Below, piece after piece: positions 34,843 through 45,200 of a DNA stretch of 64,000 nucleotides. The stretch covers positions 126,501-190,500 of the forward strand of contig OX422201.1 in assembly GCA_949130485.1 (NCBI GenBank). Reading direction: 5' to 3'. Position numbers and translations under genes: made by a program. Every line of letters begins with the position of its first letter. Position 1 is the stretch's first letter. The notes beneath the pieces were generated by a model that saw nothing but the letters and a program-made list of their open reading frames with translations, was not told the origin of the DNA and did no database searches. The stretch comes from Agelas oroides (Eukaryota; Porifera; Demospongiae; Agelasida; Agelasidae).

Positions 34843-35829
34843 ATGGAAGAAAACATCTTTCTCTTCATTCCAAATCTGATTGGTAAGCACCTGGTTATTG
34901 ATTTGGAGGGGTAACTAATGAGCTCTCCTTCCCTTCCCCAGGTTATGGCCGTGTCGTGTTGGCCCTGATCTCATTCTACTACATGCCCTTTGACCCTGTG
35001 AAAGCTGCAATATTCTATCTGCTCAGTGGATTGCTGGATGCATTCGATGGCTGGGCAGCAAGAACCTTCAGCCAAGGCAAAGCCACCAAACGCAAGTGCT
35101 TCCTGCCCAAGATTTCATTGCACCCTTTCTCTTTATTATTAGGCACTAGTTTTGGGGCAGTACTGGACATGGTGACTGACAGGTACTTATGTTATCATAA
35201 ACAGTGTCACTCTGCAATGGTCCTAACTCACAACCCTCTCCCTCCCAGATGTGCAACGCTGTGCCTGATCATGATATTGTGTATCTTCTACCCGCACTGT
35301 ACCCTCATCTTCCAAGTGTTGGTCGTCTTAGACATCTCGTCTCACTGGATGCAGATGTACAGCTCCCTCCTCCATGGGGAGAACACACACAAGGTCACGG
35401 ACCTTGCTGCCAACCCTCTCATGAGGCTCTACTATAAGAGGGTAGGTCCTACATGTCACATGTAATGACAGATGTCAAATCCTCCTGTCTTCTCTCCTTA
35501 CAGCCAGTGCTGTTCACCTTCTGCGCTGGAAATGAACTGTTCTTTGCTTCTCTCTACATCTGTAACTTCACCCCCGGAACTCAAAGTACACACATCTCAC
35601 TTTGAATCTTCCCTCCGTCCTCCCGGCTTTGAAATGTCCTCTCCTCAACACACACACACATGCAGTTCCCTTATTTGGGTATGATGTAGGAGTCTTCATA
35701 ATCTTGGCAGTGGTGACTTTTCCGATCTCCCTCATGAAGCAGATTGTCTCTGTCCTCCAGTTGGTCGTGGCATCCCGGAACATTGGAGCTCTTGACGTAG
35801 TCGCAAGAGCTCGGCAGCAACACAGCTAG
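34843..35829 (+). CDS. CDIPT: CDP-diacylglycerol-inositol 3-phosphatidyltransferase
   Basis: ER membrane enzyme making phosphatidylinositol from CDP-diacylglycerol and inositol. The CDP-alcohol phosphotransferase signature DG-x2-AR-x8-G-x3-D-x3-D is complete across an exon junction (LDAFDGWAARTFSQ | GTSFGAVLDMVTDR). The start MEENIFLFIPNLIGYGRVVL, the DISSHWMQMYSSL block, HKVTDLAANPLMRLYY, LFTFCAGNELFF and the last helix LLVVASRNIGALD-like stretch follow human CDIPT. The intron after FSQ begins GCAAAG, so it is a GC-AG intron (acceptor TTATTAG). The stop at 35827-35829 is 122 bp from the converging BUD23 stop. Confidence 0.95.
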
Positions 35830-35951
35830 CATCACACACTCATCACACACCCATCACACACCCATACACACATTGTCACATACATTCGCTTGCTCATTAG
35901 TCAAATGCCACACTAATGATGTGCTATAATGCATTAATCTTGCAAGTAATG

Positions 35952-38900
35952 TCAGAATCGTGGCTTCCTCTTTCTGCCAGAGTACTTGGAATCACGCTGC
36001 ACCTCCCTGGAGTCCAAGTGTGATGGGTTACAACAATGACAATGACAGACAGTCAGTGTGTCCAGCTTACCTTCCTTGCTTTCTCCTCCTCTCCTTCTTT
36101 GCTAAAACCCACTCTCTGTTCTTGAGTGGCACTCGACCCTTCCTCTTCGCACGCTGCCTACAGAAGTTACCAGCACACAAAACAAAACACCTTGTGAAGT
36201 GGCCACAATCACAATAAAGCAGGAGCCTGTAGAGTGTCACCTGGCCTCAGTAAATGTCACAGTGTCTGGCTTGTGAGAGTCCACGAGGTCTGTGCCAAGG
36301 CCCTGTGGATCAACTTGTGTAACATACGTACTAGTACAAGGCTGTTAATAACCAGGGGCATACCCACCTTGGGCAGTTGGGCTGGAGCCCCACCAGTGAA
36401 CAAACAAAGGAACATCCTGTGGGGTAGACAGGGCATGTGAAGACAGAGGGTGCTGCAACCAATGAGGGTCCGCCTACTTCTTGGCCTTGGTACTGTTAGG
36501 ATAGTCAACAACCACGCCCCCAGTGAACCCTGCCCTCATCGCCTGCTGCGTAATCAGCTCCATCTACAAAACATGTTCATTCTAGACTCATTGAGTGAGA
36601 GGTGTTGCTAGCATGGGTGTACCTGTGCTGGATTTTCAGGGTAGAACTGGAATACAGCACGCGTGCCTCGGGCCTGTAGAGAGCAAGAGGCCATGCACCA
36701 CACACTTGGAGGGAGTGTTGTCTATGTGGGCTATCAACTCACTGACCATACATGCATAGAGGGAGGAGAAGAATCGGTAGAGTCTTTGGGGAGGGTGATG
36801 GGACTTTCTGTCTGCATTGCAGAGCCACTGGAGGGCTGAGATACTGATGACCCCATCAAAAGTACCTGGACGAAAGCCCAGCCCCTCCCCCATGTCCCAA
36901 TGGAACAGGTCTCCTTCCACCTCCCTGTCTCTTGCCACAGCTGTGATGGGGGGTTGATCTACTAAGGTCCACGTTGGAGTGGAGGTATGCTGACACTACT
37001 GTACCCACCGAGCATGTGTTGGCTGATGTCAACGCCGACCCAGAAATGCCCTGCCTCTGTCAGAGCCTCACCACTCAACCCAGAGCCACACCTGTGCACA
37101 TGCACACACACACACACACACACATAGCTGTATCACTGAAAGGTCTTGAGAGGGTCTATTTGCCTTCAGTACAGTTTAGATCACCCTCATTCATTACCCG
37201 ACGTCCAGGATGTAGCATGGCTGGTCAGCGGGAAGGGACAACAGCTCTAGAGCCCTCTCGGCCATCTGCATCTGAACTTGAATCATTCTAGAACTGTGTG
37301 TGCATATAGTGTGTGCATATAGTGTGTGTGTGTGTGTGTGTGTGTGTGTAGTGTGTGTGTGTGTGTGTAGTGTGTGTGTGTGCATGTAGTGTGTGTGTGT
37401 GCATGTAGTGTGTTGAAGTGTGTACATGCACTAGCTAAATTTAAATATTTTTTTTCTTTCAGTTTACAAACAGCGGTTATACAATAATACACTGCATGGA
37501 ATCTCTAATTTGGTGAAGTACAAAAATGAATGAGCGATGATACAATTACAAAAATGATTGTCAGTCTGTGCTACCTGCCCCCAACACCAAGCAACATATA
37601 TCTCTTTGGACGGTACAACAGCGCCAGCACAAACCCTCCACAGCTGAACCCAGCCATGATAAACATGAGACCATACCACTGAGTGGTGTTGATCGTGTAG
37701 GACAACACAGGCACCAGCGGCCCTGACACCATCTGAGAGGTGAAGAGCAGCCCATAGTTAATGGCAACATACTTTGGACCAAAGCACCTTCCAATGGCGG
37801 TGGGGAAGAGAGAAAAGTTGCCTCCGATGCAGAAGAAGATTGCACACACCCAAATAAAGTACATAGCCTTGCCGCCCAGCACGGAGCTGTAGAAGGTCAA
37901 GAGTAGAGCCGTCATGGTCCCAGACAGCGTGACAAGAGCCACCTTGTACGACAGCTGGTCTGAAAGAAGCCCCCAGACGATGCGTCCCACACAGTTAAAC
38001 ACGGAAGCAGTGGAGCCGACAATGGCAAGAAAATGATCGTCTTCAATGAAACCCATTCCAAAAAACTTGTATGCAACAGCCACAAAGATTAATGCAATTC
38101 CATTGGAAAAGAAGATTAGCCACAGCATGTAAAAGTTGAATTTCCTCAGCATCTGCAAGGGCTTGAGGCTGGTGATGACATTGGAGGTCCAGGTGTCCCC
38201 CGAGCTCTCAAATGATTCCTGCTTGTTCTGTCTCCTGCCCGTCAGAGGAGTAGTCGGATCCTCCTCATCATCTGCCGACAGCTGGTCATTGTTGGTCTCC
38301 TGAGTGAGAGAAGGGCTATCCATTTGTCTGGACGGAGCATCACGACTTGTGCTTGAGATGTTGCCTGTGCTACTCTGATCTAGTGACTGTGAGTCCACAT
38401 CCTGAATTTCCTGCAATTCACCACTTGAGGTGGAGGACTGCTGTGTCCACCACTGCTTCTGCAGCTCCTCAGACGGATTGACAAGAAACATACACCCAAT
38501 GAACTGCATGGTGGCGTATGTGGCAGCCAGGATGAGAAACATGGTTGGGACTCTGTCCAGAAGGTCCTGCTGGGTGTAATAGCGCTCCTGGGGATCTGAT
38601 GGGTTTGCAGTATTGGTGACTAGATTGTCTGGGTTGATGTAGGCTGTTTGTACAGTGTCAAAGATGAGTGCTCCGAGTCCAAAACCCGAGACCACGACAC
38701 CATTGGCCACACCCTTCCATTTTGGCAGCCACTTCATTGCACAAGAAAGCGGTCCAATGTATGCAATCCCCACTCCCACCCCAAACATAATCCCATATGT
38801 GAGCAGCAGCAGCCAGAAGGACACCTTGATTGCAACAAAGGAGAGAGCAACGCCCACACTCATGGTCCAGCTGCCTATTAATGTGCTCAGACGAGGCCCG

Positions 38901-39690
38901 ATCTTGCTGGCTAGCCATCCTCCAAAGAACATGGCTCCCCCCTGCCCTATCAGTGCACAGGCATAGATCCAAGAGGTAGTCGAAGAGCGAAGGTCTGGTT
39001 CTGGTATGAGGGATCGGTTGCGCGCATAGGAGACAATATAAGGCCCCAGGTTGCCAAAGGTGTAGAGGGTGCCAAGACTAAGATGAACAAGGCAACCGGC
39101 AGCAATTACAGTGTATGCTCTGAGGAGATACAGCTTGGGGCTGAAGGGGCACTTGAAAAGTTTGCGCAGACGAGTTAAGAGTGGAGGAGACATAATTTTT
39201 TGGCCACAGAGAGGTCAATTTCTTTCCTTGGGGGTATGCTGGATCAGTAGATCTCTAAAGTACAATGCAGTAATCCCAACAATGTGACTTGATGTGGCTG
39301 AGTTCTTCCCGTCAGCAGCTGTGGGTAACAAGAACAGAGAGCCCTCACTAACTAAGGCCACGTACGCCATGAGGCCACAAAGCCTTCCTCCTTCTACACT
39401 TCAGCCCAAGTTGTTGGTCGCACATGAACAGCAACACATGTACAATGGTTCTCATAGCAGGTACAATAAATAACCACATTCACAAACAAACAATTGGTGG
39501 ACATATCACACTCTGATCCCACATTCTGGGGATAATGAGCTTGACACTTACTTTTGTGTGTATTTTCTCGCTTCCTCTTCACTGTAGAACTGCAGTAGAG
39601 AGGTACACAATAGGTGAACGTTTGTAAAGGATCTGACAAGCAAGAACGTACCAGATCAGGGGGCCCTCTGTGTTCAGGCCTCGACGCCAT
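35952..39690 (-). CDS. BUD23: 18S rRNA guanine-N7 methyltransferase
   Basis: Methylates a guanine of 18S rRNA, with TRMT112 as partner in known systems. Exon 1 (39690 to ~39652) encodes [13 protein letters not shown]. Exon 2 (39589-39552) encodes [12 protein letters not shown] plus two bases of Asn, and exon 3 starts at 37293 with [19 protein letters not shown]. Joined, KYTQNSRMI matches human KYVRNSRMI, so the 2258-bp intron 39551-37294 is real although it holds a whole transporter gene. Next come CYILDVGCGSGLSG (SAM site), [81 protein letters not shown] and LCLFTGG. The protein ends [15 protein letters not shown] and [10 protein letters not shown], the conserved C-terminus. The stop is at 35952. 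Confidence 0.95.
37571..39193 (-). CDS. Intronless MFS transporter (OFA/monocarboxylate-like), nested in BUD23
   Basis: A 540-residue single-exon protein starting [20 protein letters not shown]. About twelve membrane helices are visible in two halves (e.g. [57 protein letters not shown]; second half [59 protein letters not shown]). The central loop is polar ([13 protein letters not shown]..., residues ~245-330). The P-x-W-x-G-x-A-x-G ([17 protein letters not shown]) and GRxxxG-type loops point to the OFA oxalate/formate-antiporter-like branch of MFS. The substrate is unknown. It lies on the same strand as BUD23, wholly within its second intron. Lack of introns beside intron-rich neighbours suggests a retrogene or a late arrival. 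Confidence 0.88.
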   Translation of the reverse strand: MSPPLLTRLRKLFKCPFSPKLYLLRAYTVIAAGCLVHLSLGTLYTFGNLGPYIVSYARNRSLIPEPDLRSSTTSWIYACALIGQGGAMFFGGWLASKIGPRLSTLIGSWTMSVGVALSFVAIKVSFWLLLLTYGIMFGVGVGIAYIGPLSCAMKWLPKWKGVANGVVVSGFGLGALIFDTVQTAYINPDNLVTNTANPSDPQERYYTQQDLLDRVPTMFLILAATYATMQFIGCMFLVNPSEELQKQWWTQQSSTSSGELQEIQDVDSQSLDQSSTGNISSTSRDAPSRQMDSPSLTQETNNDQLSADDEEDPTTPLTGRRQNKQESFESSGDTWTSNVITSLKPLQMLRKFNFYMLWLIFFSNGIALIFVAVAYKFFGMGFIEDDHFLAIVGSTASVFNCVGRIVWGLLSDQLSYKVALVTLSGTMTALLLTFYSSVLGGKAMYFIWVCAIFFCIGGNFSLFPTAIGRCFGPKYVAINYGLLFTSQMVSGPLVPVLSYTINTTQWYGLMFIMAGFSCGGFVLALLYRPKRYMLLGVGGR

Positions 39691-39737
39691 TTTAAACAAA
39701 CTATGGGCGGGGTCACTATCTGTCACGTGACTTAATT
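39691..39737. promoter_or_regulatory. 47-bp bidirectional promoter core, BUD23/DNAJC30
   Basis: Only 47 bp separate the two ATGs. The gap contains a GC box (GGGCGGGG, 39705-39712) and the palindromic E-box TCACGTGA (39723-39730). Transcription start sites must overlap coding sequence or sit in this interval. The same head-to-head pair exists in mammals. Confidence 0.6.
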
Positions 39738-40496
39738 ATGGCATTGGCTCGTTTGTTTGGGAGTTTAGACCGCCTCTGCTGGAGTGCTGGGGCTGCAGCA
39801 TTCCTGAAAGAGGGAAACCAGAAATGGACCTCCACTGGGAATGGCGCTGGTGTAATCAGAAGACTGAGTTTTCTTCTCACAGTGACTTCCTCCCAAGGAA
39901 TCGTCTCTCACCCCAAGGGTGGACAACCCTGGGGGGGAAGAGACGACTGCTGCTGCTACTCCACAAGACAACATGAAAAGTCCCAGGACTTGTATTCTGT
40001 TATGGGTGTCACTCCTCATGCCACTCAGCAGCAGATAAAGGAAGCATATTACAAATTGTCAATGGAGTACCATCCAGATCGCAATAAAGGCAGTCTGGAG
40101 GCACATCAAAAGTTTACAGCCCTGACTGAAGCCTTCTCCATTCTTGGACAGTATGACCTTCGTAAGAAGTACGACAAGGGACTGTTGCATGCGTACCCTC
40201 GCCACCCTCACACTCCCCACAGACCAATGTCTCCGCCCACTACTACAAACATGCAGAAGAGTAAGGTGAAATATGATTTTGATGAGTTCCACCGTGCACA
40301 CTATGGAGAGGCATTGCGGCGGTCATGGAAAGAAGCAAGAGAGAAGAAGGCAGCACAAGAGAGAGCCAAGCTACAGACACTGTCTGGCTCCACCCAGCGT
40401 GTGCTTATAGTCACAGTGACTGGTTTAGTGTTCTTTGTGGGGTGGGTGATACACAGGTCTGGAGCCAGCATTATACACACAGGAAAACACACCTGA
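39738..40496 (+). CDS. DNAJC30: DNAJC30-like mitochondrial J-domain protein
   Basis: Intronless, 252 residues. An arginine/leucine-rich start (MALARLFGSLDRLCW) fits a mitochondrial presequence. The J domain covers roughly residues 83-148 (LYSVMGVTPHATQQQIKEAY, HPDRN with the catalytic HPD, FTALTEAFSILGQYDLRKKY and DKGLL). A single C-terminal membrane segment (VLIVTVTGLVFFVGWVI) ends 14 residues before the stop. This layout, one J domain after the targeting signal and one late helix, is that of human DNAJC30, which works with ATP synthase and complex I assembly. Head-to-head with BUD23 and tail-to-tail with VPS37 (156 bp), as in the human Williams-Beuren region. Confidence 0.9.
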   Translation: MALARLFGSLDRLCWSAGAAAFLKEGNQKWTSTGNGAGVIRRLSFLLTVTSSQGIVSHPKGGQPWGGRDDCCCYSTRQHEKSQDLYSVMGVTPHATQQQIKEAYYKLSMEYHPDRNKGSLEAHQKFTALTEAFSILGQYDLRKKYDKGLLHAYPRHPHTPHRPMSPPTTTNMQKSKVKYDFDEFHRAHYGEALRRSWKEAREKKAAQERAKLQTLSGSTQRVLIVTVTGLVFFVGWVIHRSGASIIHTGKHT

Positions 40497-40652
40497 TTAT
40501 TTATGCAATAAAAATAACAATTATATATTTAGTGCTATACAATGTAATCACAAAGTGCATATTTGACAATATATATACAATATACACAGGAAATTCCACA
40601 AACACTTTCTCCTGACGAGGGGGTTCAGCCAGCCATATACATAATGGTAGTG

Positions 40653-42109
40653 CTAGAATGGATAGCGATATGGTGGGGGTCTGCTGGAGTAAGGAGGGTT
40701 AGGGAAACGGTAGTTTGGATAATGGGGAGATGGGTGGTGTTGTGGGTTGTAGGGGGTGAACGCAGCAGGTGGGAAGGGGTGCCCAGTCGGATGGGGCTGA
40801 GGCATTGGACTGGGTCCAGGGGGATAGGGGGCAGGGGCCGGGTCAGACACCCGTCTGCTGTCTGGGGGATAGTGAGGTGGGCCAACCACTGGTAGTGAGT
40901 GCATAGGATTAGGAGGTTGAAATGGTGCAAGGTAGGGAGCAGGTGGCCGGGGTGGTGGCCCGCCAACTTTTGGTTGACGGGGAGCTGCTTTTGGTTGTCT
41001 GTTTTTCAACAAGTCCTCCATCTTTTCTGCCTTCACCTTACGCAGCCAGTACTGTGTCCTCAGCTTTAGAAACTCCTTAGAAAACTCATTCACTGACATC
41101 TCTGACTTCCCTGACAGGTAGGAGTCGCCTAGCTCCTGAGAAGGAAGGAATACATACTAGTCTTACATCAAAACCAAAAAGAGGTTGTGAGTAAGATGAA
41201 ACAAACAAACAAACCTCTGAGCATTTATCTGATGTTTTTAGCAAATCTTGTAGTTCTTTGATGATGGTTGTATTGTCAGTTTGACTCTGAAGTTGCTCTG
41301 TAAACAAATAGAGTTTGTTATGTAGTAAAATTGGCAAAGTTACGTTCTTGATAGCGTTTATGCGCCTATCAATATTATGCCCCACTACCCCCCGTACGGG
41401 CAGATGGCGGGCAATATAGGGGCTTTGACCGAAGGAGGCTGCCCCTATAGTCGGGCATTTGATTACCTCTGAAGACATCTTGAATACGGCAATGGTCACC
41501 GTATACTGCACAGTTACACTGCGTGTGTCAAATCCCCAGTAATCCCCCACCTTCTGCAAGGGGATTTGATTATAGGGTATGTCCCGCATATTGGGGCAAT
41601 TGATATTTAAATTAGTCAAATCCCCACCTTGCCCCACTATAGCCCGTACAGGGGGTAGTGGGGCGTAATATTGATAGGCGCATTACTGATTGCCAATACA
41701 CAATGTAAGAACACTTGATTTAGCCACTTACTCAGTTCCTCAAAGCCTTGCTTGTATTCCCTCTCCAGCTCTGTAGCCTCAATAACTTTTGCAGTGAGGC
41801 GTTCCTTTGCCTCCTGGAACTTTGGTTCCAGCTCACAGTTCTCCAGTGCCAACTGCCGATTCTTCTGAACCTGGTTCTCAACACGATCCGTGGCAGTCCT
41901 CACCTAGACACAGACAGAAATCAACTAATTAATATACCTCTCATATTCAGAGATGAGTGACTGTTTCTTACATCCGGAAGATCCAGTCCTTGGAAAAACT
42001 CGTAGAAGGTGACTTCGTCTTGGTCAGTGATACTTTTCAGTGTCTTCAGATCCAGTTCCTTCACTAGACGTGGAGGTAGCGTAATGTCATTTAGCCTAAC
42101 CGCTGTCAT
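40653..42109 (-). CDS. VPS37: ESCRT-I subunit VPS37 (B/C/D type)
   Basis: Subunit of ESCRT-I, which sorts ubiquitinated cargo into multivesicular bodies. MTAVRLNDITLPPRLVKELD, DQDEVTFYEFFQGLDLPD, then a coiled Mod(r) domain: VRTATDRVENQVQKNRQLAL, AKERLTAKVIEATELEREYK and ELQDLLKTSDKCSE. The core ends ELGDSYLSGKSEMSVNEFSK and EFLKLRTQYWLRKVKAEKME (matches the VPS37 end with hinge Y-W-hydrophobic). A Pro-rich tail (about 100 residues, PRPPAPYLAPFQPPNPMHSL and later PYRYPF) puts it with the VPS37B/C/D group rather than VPS37A. One intron holds a Harbinger-like MITE. The stop is at 40653; the start lies 157 bp from that of CFAP251. Confidence 0.93.
41361..41682. mobile_element. 322-bp Harbinger-like MITE in VPS37 intron
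   Basis: 40-bp terminal inverted repeats (left TGCGCCTATCAATATTATGC, right end ...GCATAATATTGATAGGCGCA-like with two changes) flanked by TTA on both sides (41358-41360 and 41683-41685). TTA duplications are typical of PIF/Harbinger. Inside are two more inverted pairs (CCCCTATA and TCAAATCCCC). No transposase is present. Confidence 0.75.
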
Positions 42110-42266
42110 CTTCGACCGATTGATAAGTTGTCGCTTGAGTCACAATGTTCTATTAGCCACGCCTATTTTGATTTAAACTTTTCATATTTTCGCATAATTG
42201 GATTGAAGGCGAAGTTGTCGTCATGGAAACACGATATCAAATCTAGGTGGCATTAAATAGAGAAAG
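42110..42266. promoter_or_regulatory. Divergent promoter region VPS37/CFAP251
   Basis: 157 bp between opposite start codons; both promoters are inferred to be here. No specific box claimed. Confidence 0.4.
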
Positions 42267-45200
42267 ATGGATTCTGCGGAACAAAGAGTTGAAGAACGGG
42301 AGAAATCAGACACTTTGCAGCCTCCCGCTCAGGATGGAGATGAGATCGAGGATGAGAAGAGTTCCAGAGATACGGGAAACGTGGAAGGGGAGGAATTGTC
42401 GTTGCGAGATGGGCAGAGCGGAGCCTTACGGCACTTAGAGGAGGAAAGACCTTCTGAAGTGGAGACTGCGGGTCCAGTGGACCCCTGCAAAGAAAAGAGC
42501 CAAACGGGCGTCGTGCATCCCCTGGTAAGCTGGACATGAAATTATAGGAACATGTGCAACTCTGGATAGTGAACTGTCCGTCTATCATGCAGTCACTGAC
42601 GTGGTCATTCGGGTTCAACTCCTCTCTCCCGGTGCACAATGTGTCCGAAGGAAACAGAAAGGTTCGTTCGACCCAACACTTGATTCCGCCAGCCCTTTGT
42701 CAGATCCTCTACAAGTGTTCATCTTGGCCTCTCCAGATGATCTTCTATATCTGCAGTCACACTGGGGTACTCTATGACTGCACAGCTAACAGACAATGCC
42801 TGCTGCAGGGACATGTAAGCTGGGAGGTTGAGGGTGAGAGGAGGGGGGCGGTTTCAATCTTTACATTTCCTCTCCCATGTACACACCTACCTCTCAGAGC
42901 AACCCAATCACTTGTTCAGCTGTGAGTGGAGACAAACGATGGCTGGTCACGGCTGACATTGGTGCAGACTGCATGCTCACTGTCTGGGACTCTTACTCAG
43001 CGTGAGGGAGCATCACATGCTACTGCATGGTCCATGTCATATATGGTAGACTTTCCATCCTCAGGATCCCAGTGCGAACATTGTTTGACGGCCTTGGACA
43101 GGGCTGTGTTGCAGTAGCCATGTCTCATGATGCCCGGTTTGTGGCCACAGTCAGCATGGGAGTGCCACAGGTACAGCTATATATACATATGGTTATTCTA
43201 TGTGTGTGTGTGTGTGTGTTTTATGCAGGTGGTGTGTGTGTGGGACTGGACTTCTGGGGCAGACGATCCACTTTGCAAAACCACACTTAACACCGACTTT
43301 GGGCAGCAGGTCAGCTGAGGCACACATCACTCACCTAAAACTTTTGGTGGTCACATAATGAACATACAGGCCCATACATACATGCAATATATATTATCAC
43401 CTGTTACCACTGTCCTGTGTGCTATCTCTTCAGACATTCCTGGTGTTCAACATGGAGGACTCCTCCCAGCTAGTCAGCAACAGCGAGGACACAGTGGTGT
43501 TCTACTCATGGGTAAACACCTCCGTACACACATACCACACCTACTATACTCCATTCTTCCTCCATCCTTGCTCCATCATTTGCAGCACGGAAGTGAGCTA
43601 AAGGTGTCTTCAACTCCGGTGTCAGACAAGGTACGGCCATTGATATCTGGCCAGATTCCCACAGGAAGTCCACACCTTTCTCTCCTTGTGTGCAGGAATT
43701 CAACAAGCCAGTGGGTGTCCTGTCACAATCTGTCTTTATACCTGGTTCCACCCGAGCACTCACTGGCACCAGTGAGGGGTGCGGGGTGGTATGGGAAGTG
43801 AGCCGTCTAGCTGTGGAAGGTAACATGGAAGATAGTTAGACCTCATGAACTGCAGCAGAATCTGATGATACTCTTCCTCCTCCCTTCCCTCCCCCCCCTC
43901 CTCCCTTCCCTCCCCATCTCCAAGGAGCCTCGTGCATGGATCCTCATGTAAAGAAGCCCATGAAACTAATGAAGATCCACGACTCTCCCATCACCATAGC
44001 AACCACTGTGGAGGGGTAAGCAATATGGCTTGTATTGTTAACTGGCTGTTGACAGTTTATTCTAATAAAGCAGACGGTGGATGCTTGCCAGCACATTTTC
44101 TAGCATGTGTACCCTCGTGTTTACCTCCTCTCTACACCCAGCCTTGTCGTGACAGGTGACAGTGGGGGACAGGTGAGGTTCTTGGACTCGGACCTGAAGT
44201 TGCTTCACTGGTACGAGCACACATCAAAGCTTGGGCCCCTGGCGTCCGTATCCTTTGCCTATGCCCCCAAACTGAACATGGTGAAGGAAAGGTGAGCTTC
44301 TACACACCACAGCCCCTCATGTGTTGTCTGAGTATAGTCCCACTGTACACACTATGCACTGAAGATGGTCTCTACTTGTATTGTAGTGAGCGGGAGACAC
44401 ACCACTACCCTGCTGAATCCACGATGGGGGCACCCCCCTTCATTATTCCAGACTTCTCCATCAGCACCCACACTGCCACCATTGCACACATCACAACCAA
44501 TGGCAGTACAACTGATGTGAGACATACACACAGTGTTTGGTATGTGAGGGAGCCAGTTGTCTTGGTCTTGCTGTCGTCCTCAGGTGTTGTTTCGAGAATC
44601 AGACGCAGCGGTGCATGCCTTGGCTTCCCACCCCTTCGAGCCTCGGCTGCTGGTGGGAAGTTACTCCTGCAAACTGAGACTCTGGGACTACATAAACAAG
44701 TGAGACATAGAGAAGAGCCTTGTTCCCAGCCTCTCAGCTTTTCGAAAGCTGAGAGGTTGGGAACAAGGCTCTTCTGAGAAAGCTGAGAGGTTGTGGATGA
44801 GACTAAGGGAAGCCTACACTCTGGTACTGTGGTTGTGTGCCCTGTGCAGGGAGGGGCTAGCTGTGAGAGACTTTGGAGAGCCAAACTACGTCCAGTGCGT
44901 TACTTTTGACCCCAAGGGCGAGTTTGTTGGTGAGTGTTGTACCCAGACAATGGTCTGCCACAGGTGTGCATGTGAGTATGTGTTCTGTTACAGGTGTGCA
45001 TGTGAGTATGTGTTCTGTTACAGGTGTGCATGTGAGTATGTGTTCTGTTACAGGTGTTGGGTTCACGGGAGGTGTGGTGAGTGTGTTGGATGCCCTCACG
45101 CTGGAGGATGTGTGCCAGCCATTCCACTATGCCAGAGACTGCATCACCCATATTGCATTCTCACATGACTCGAGCTACATGGCCACTGCTGTAAGCAAGC

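Noticed and set aside
37283-37492. Thr/His-rich frame at the BUD23 exon 3 border
   Set aside because: It is a GT/CA tract in the intron; the conserved exon begins at 37293 with NSRMIQVQ.
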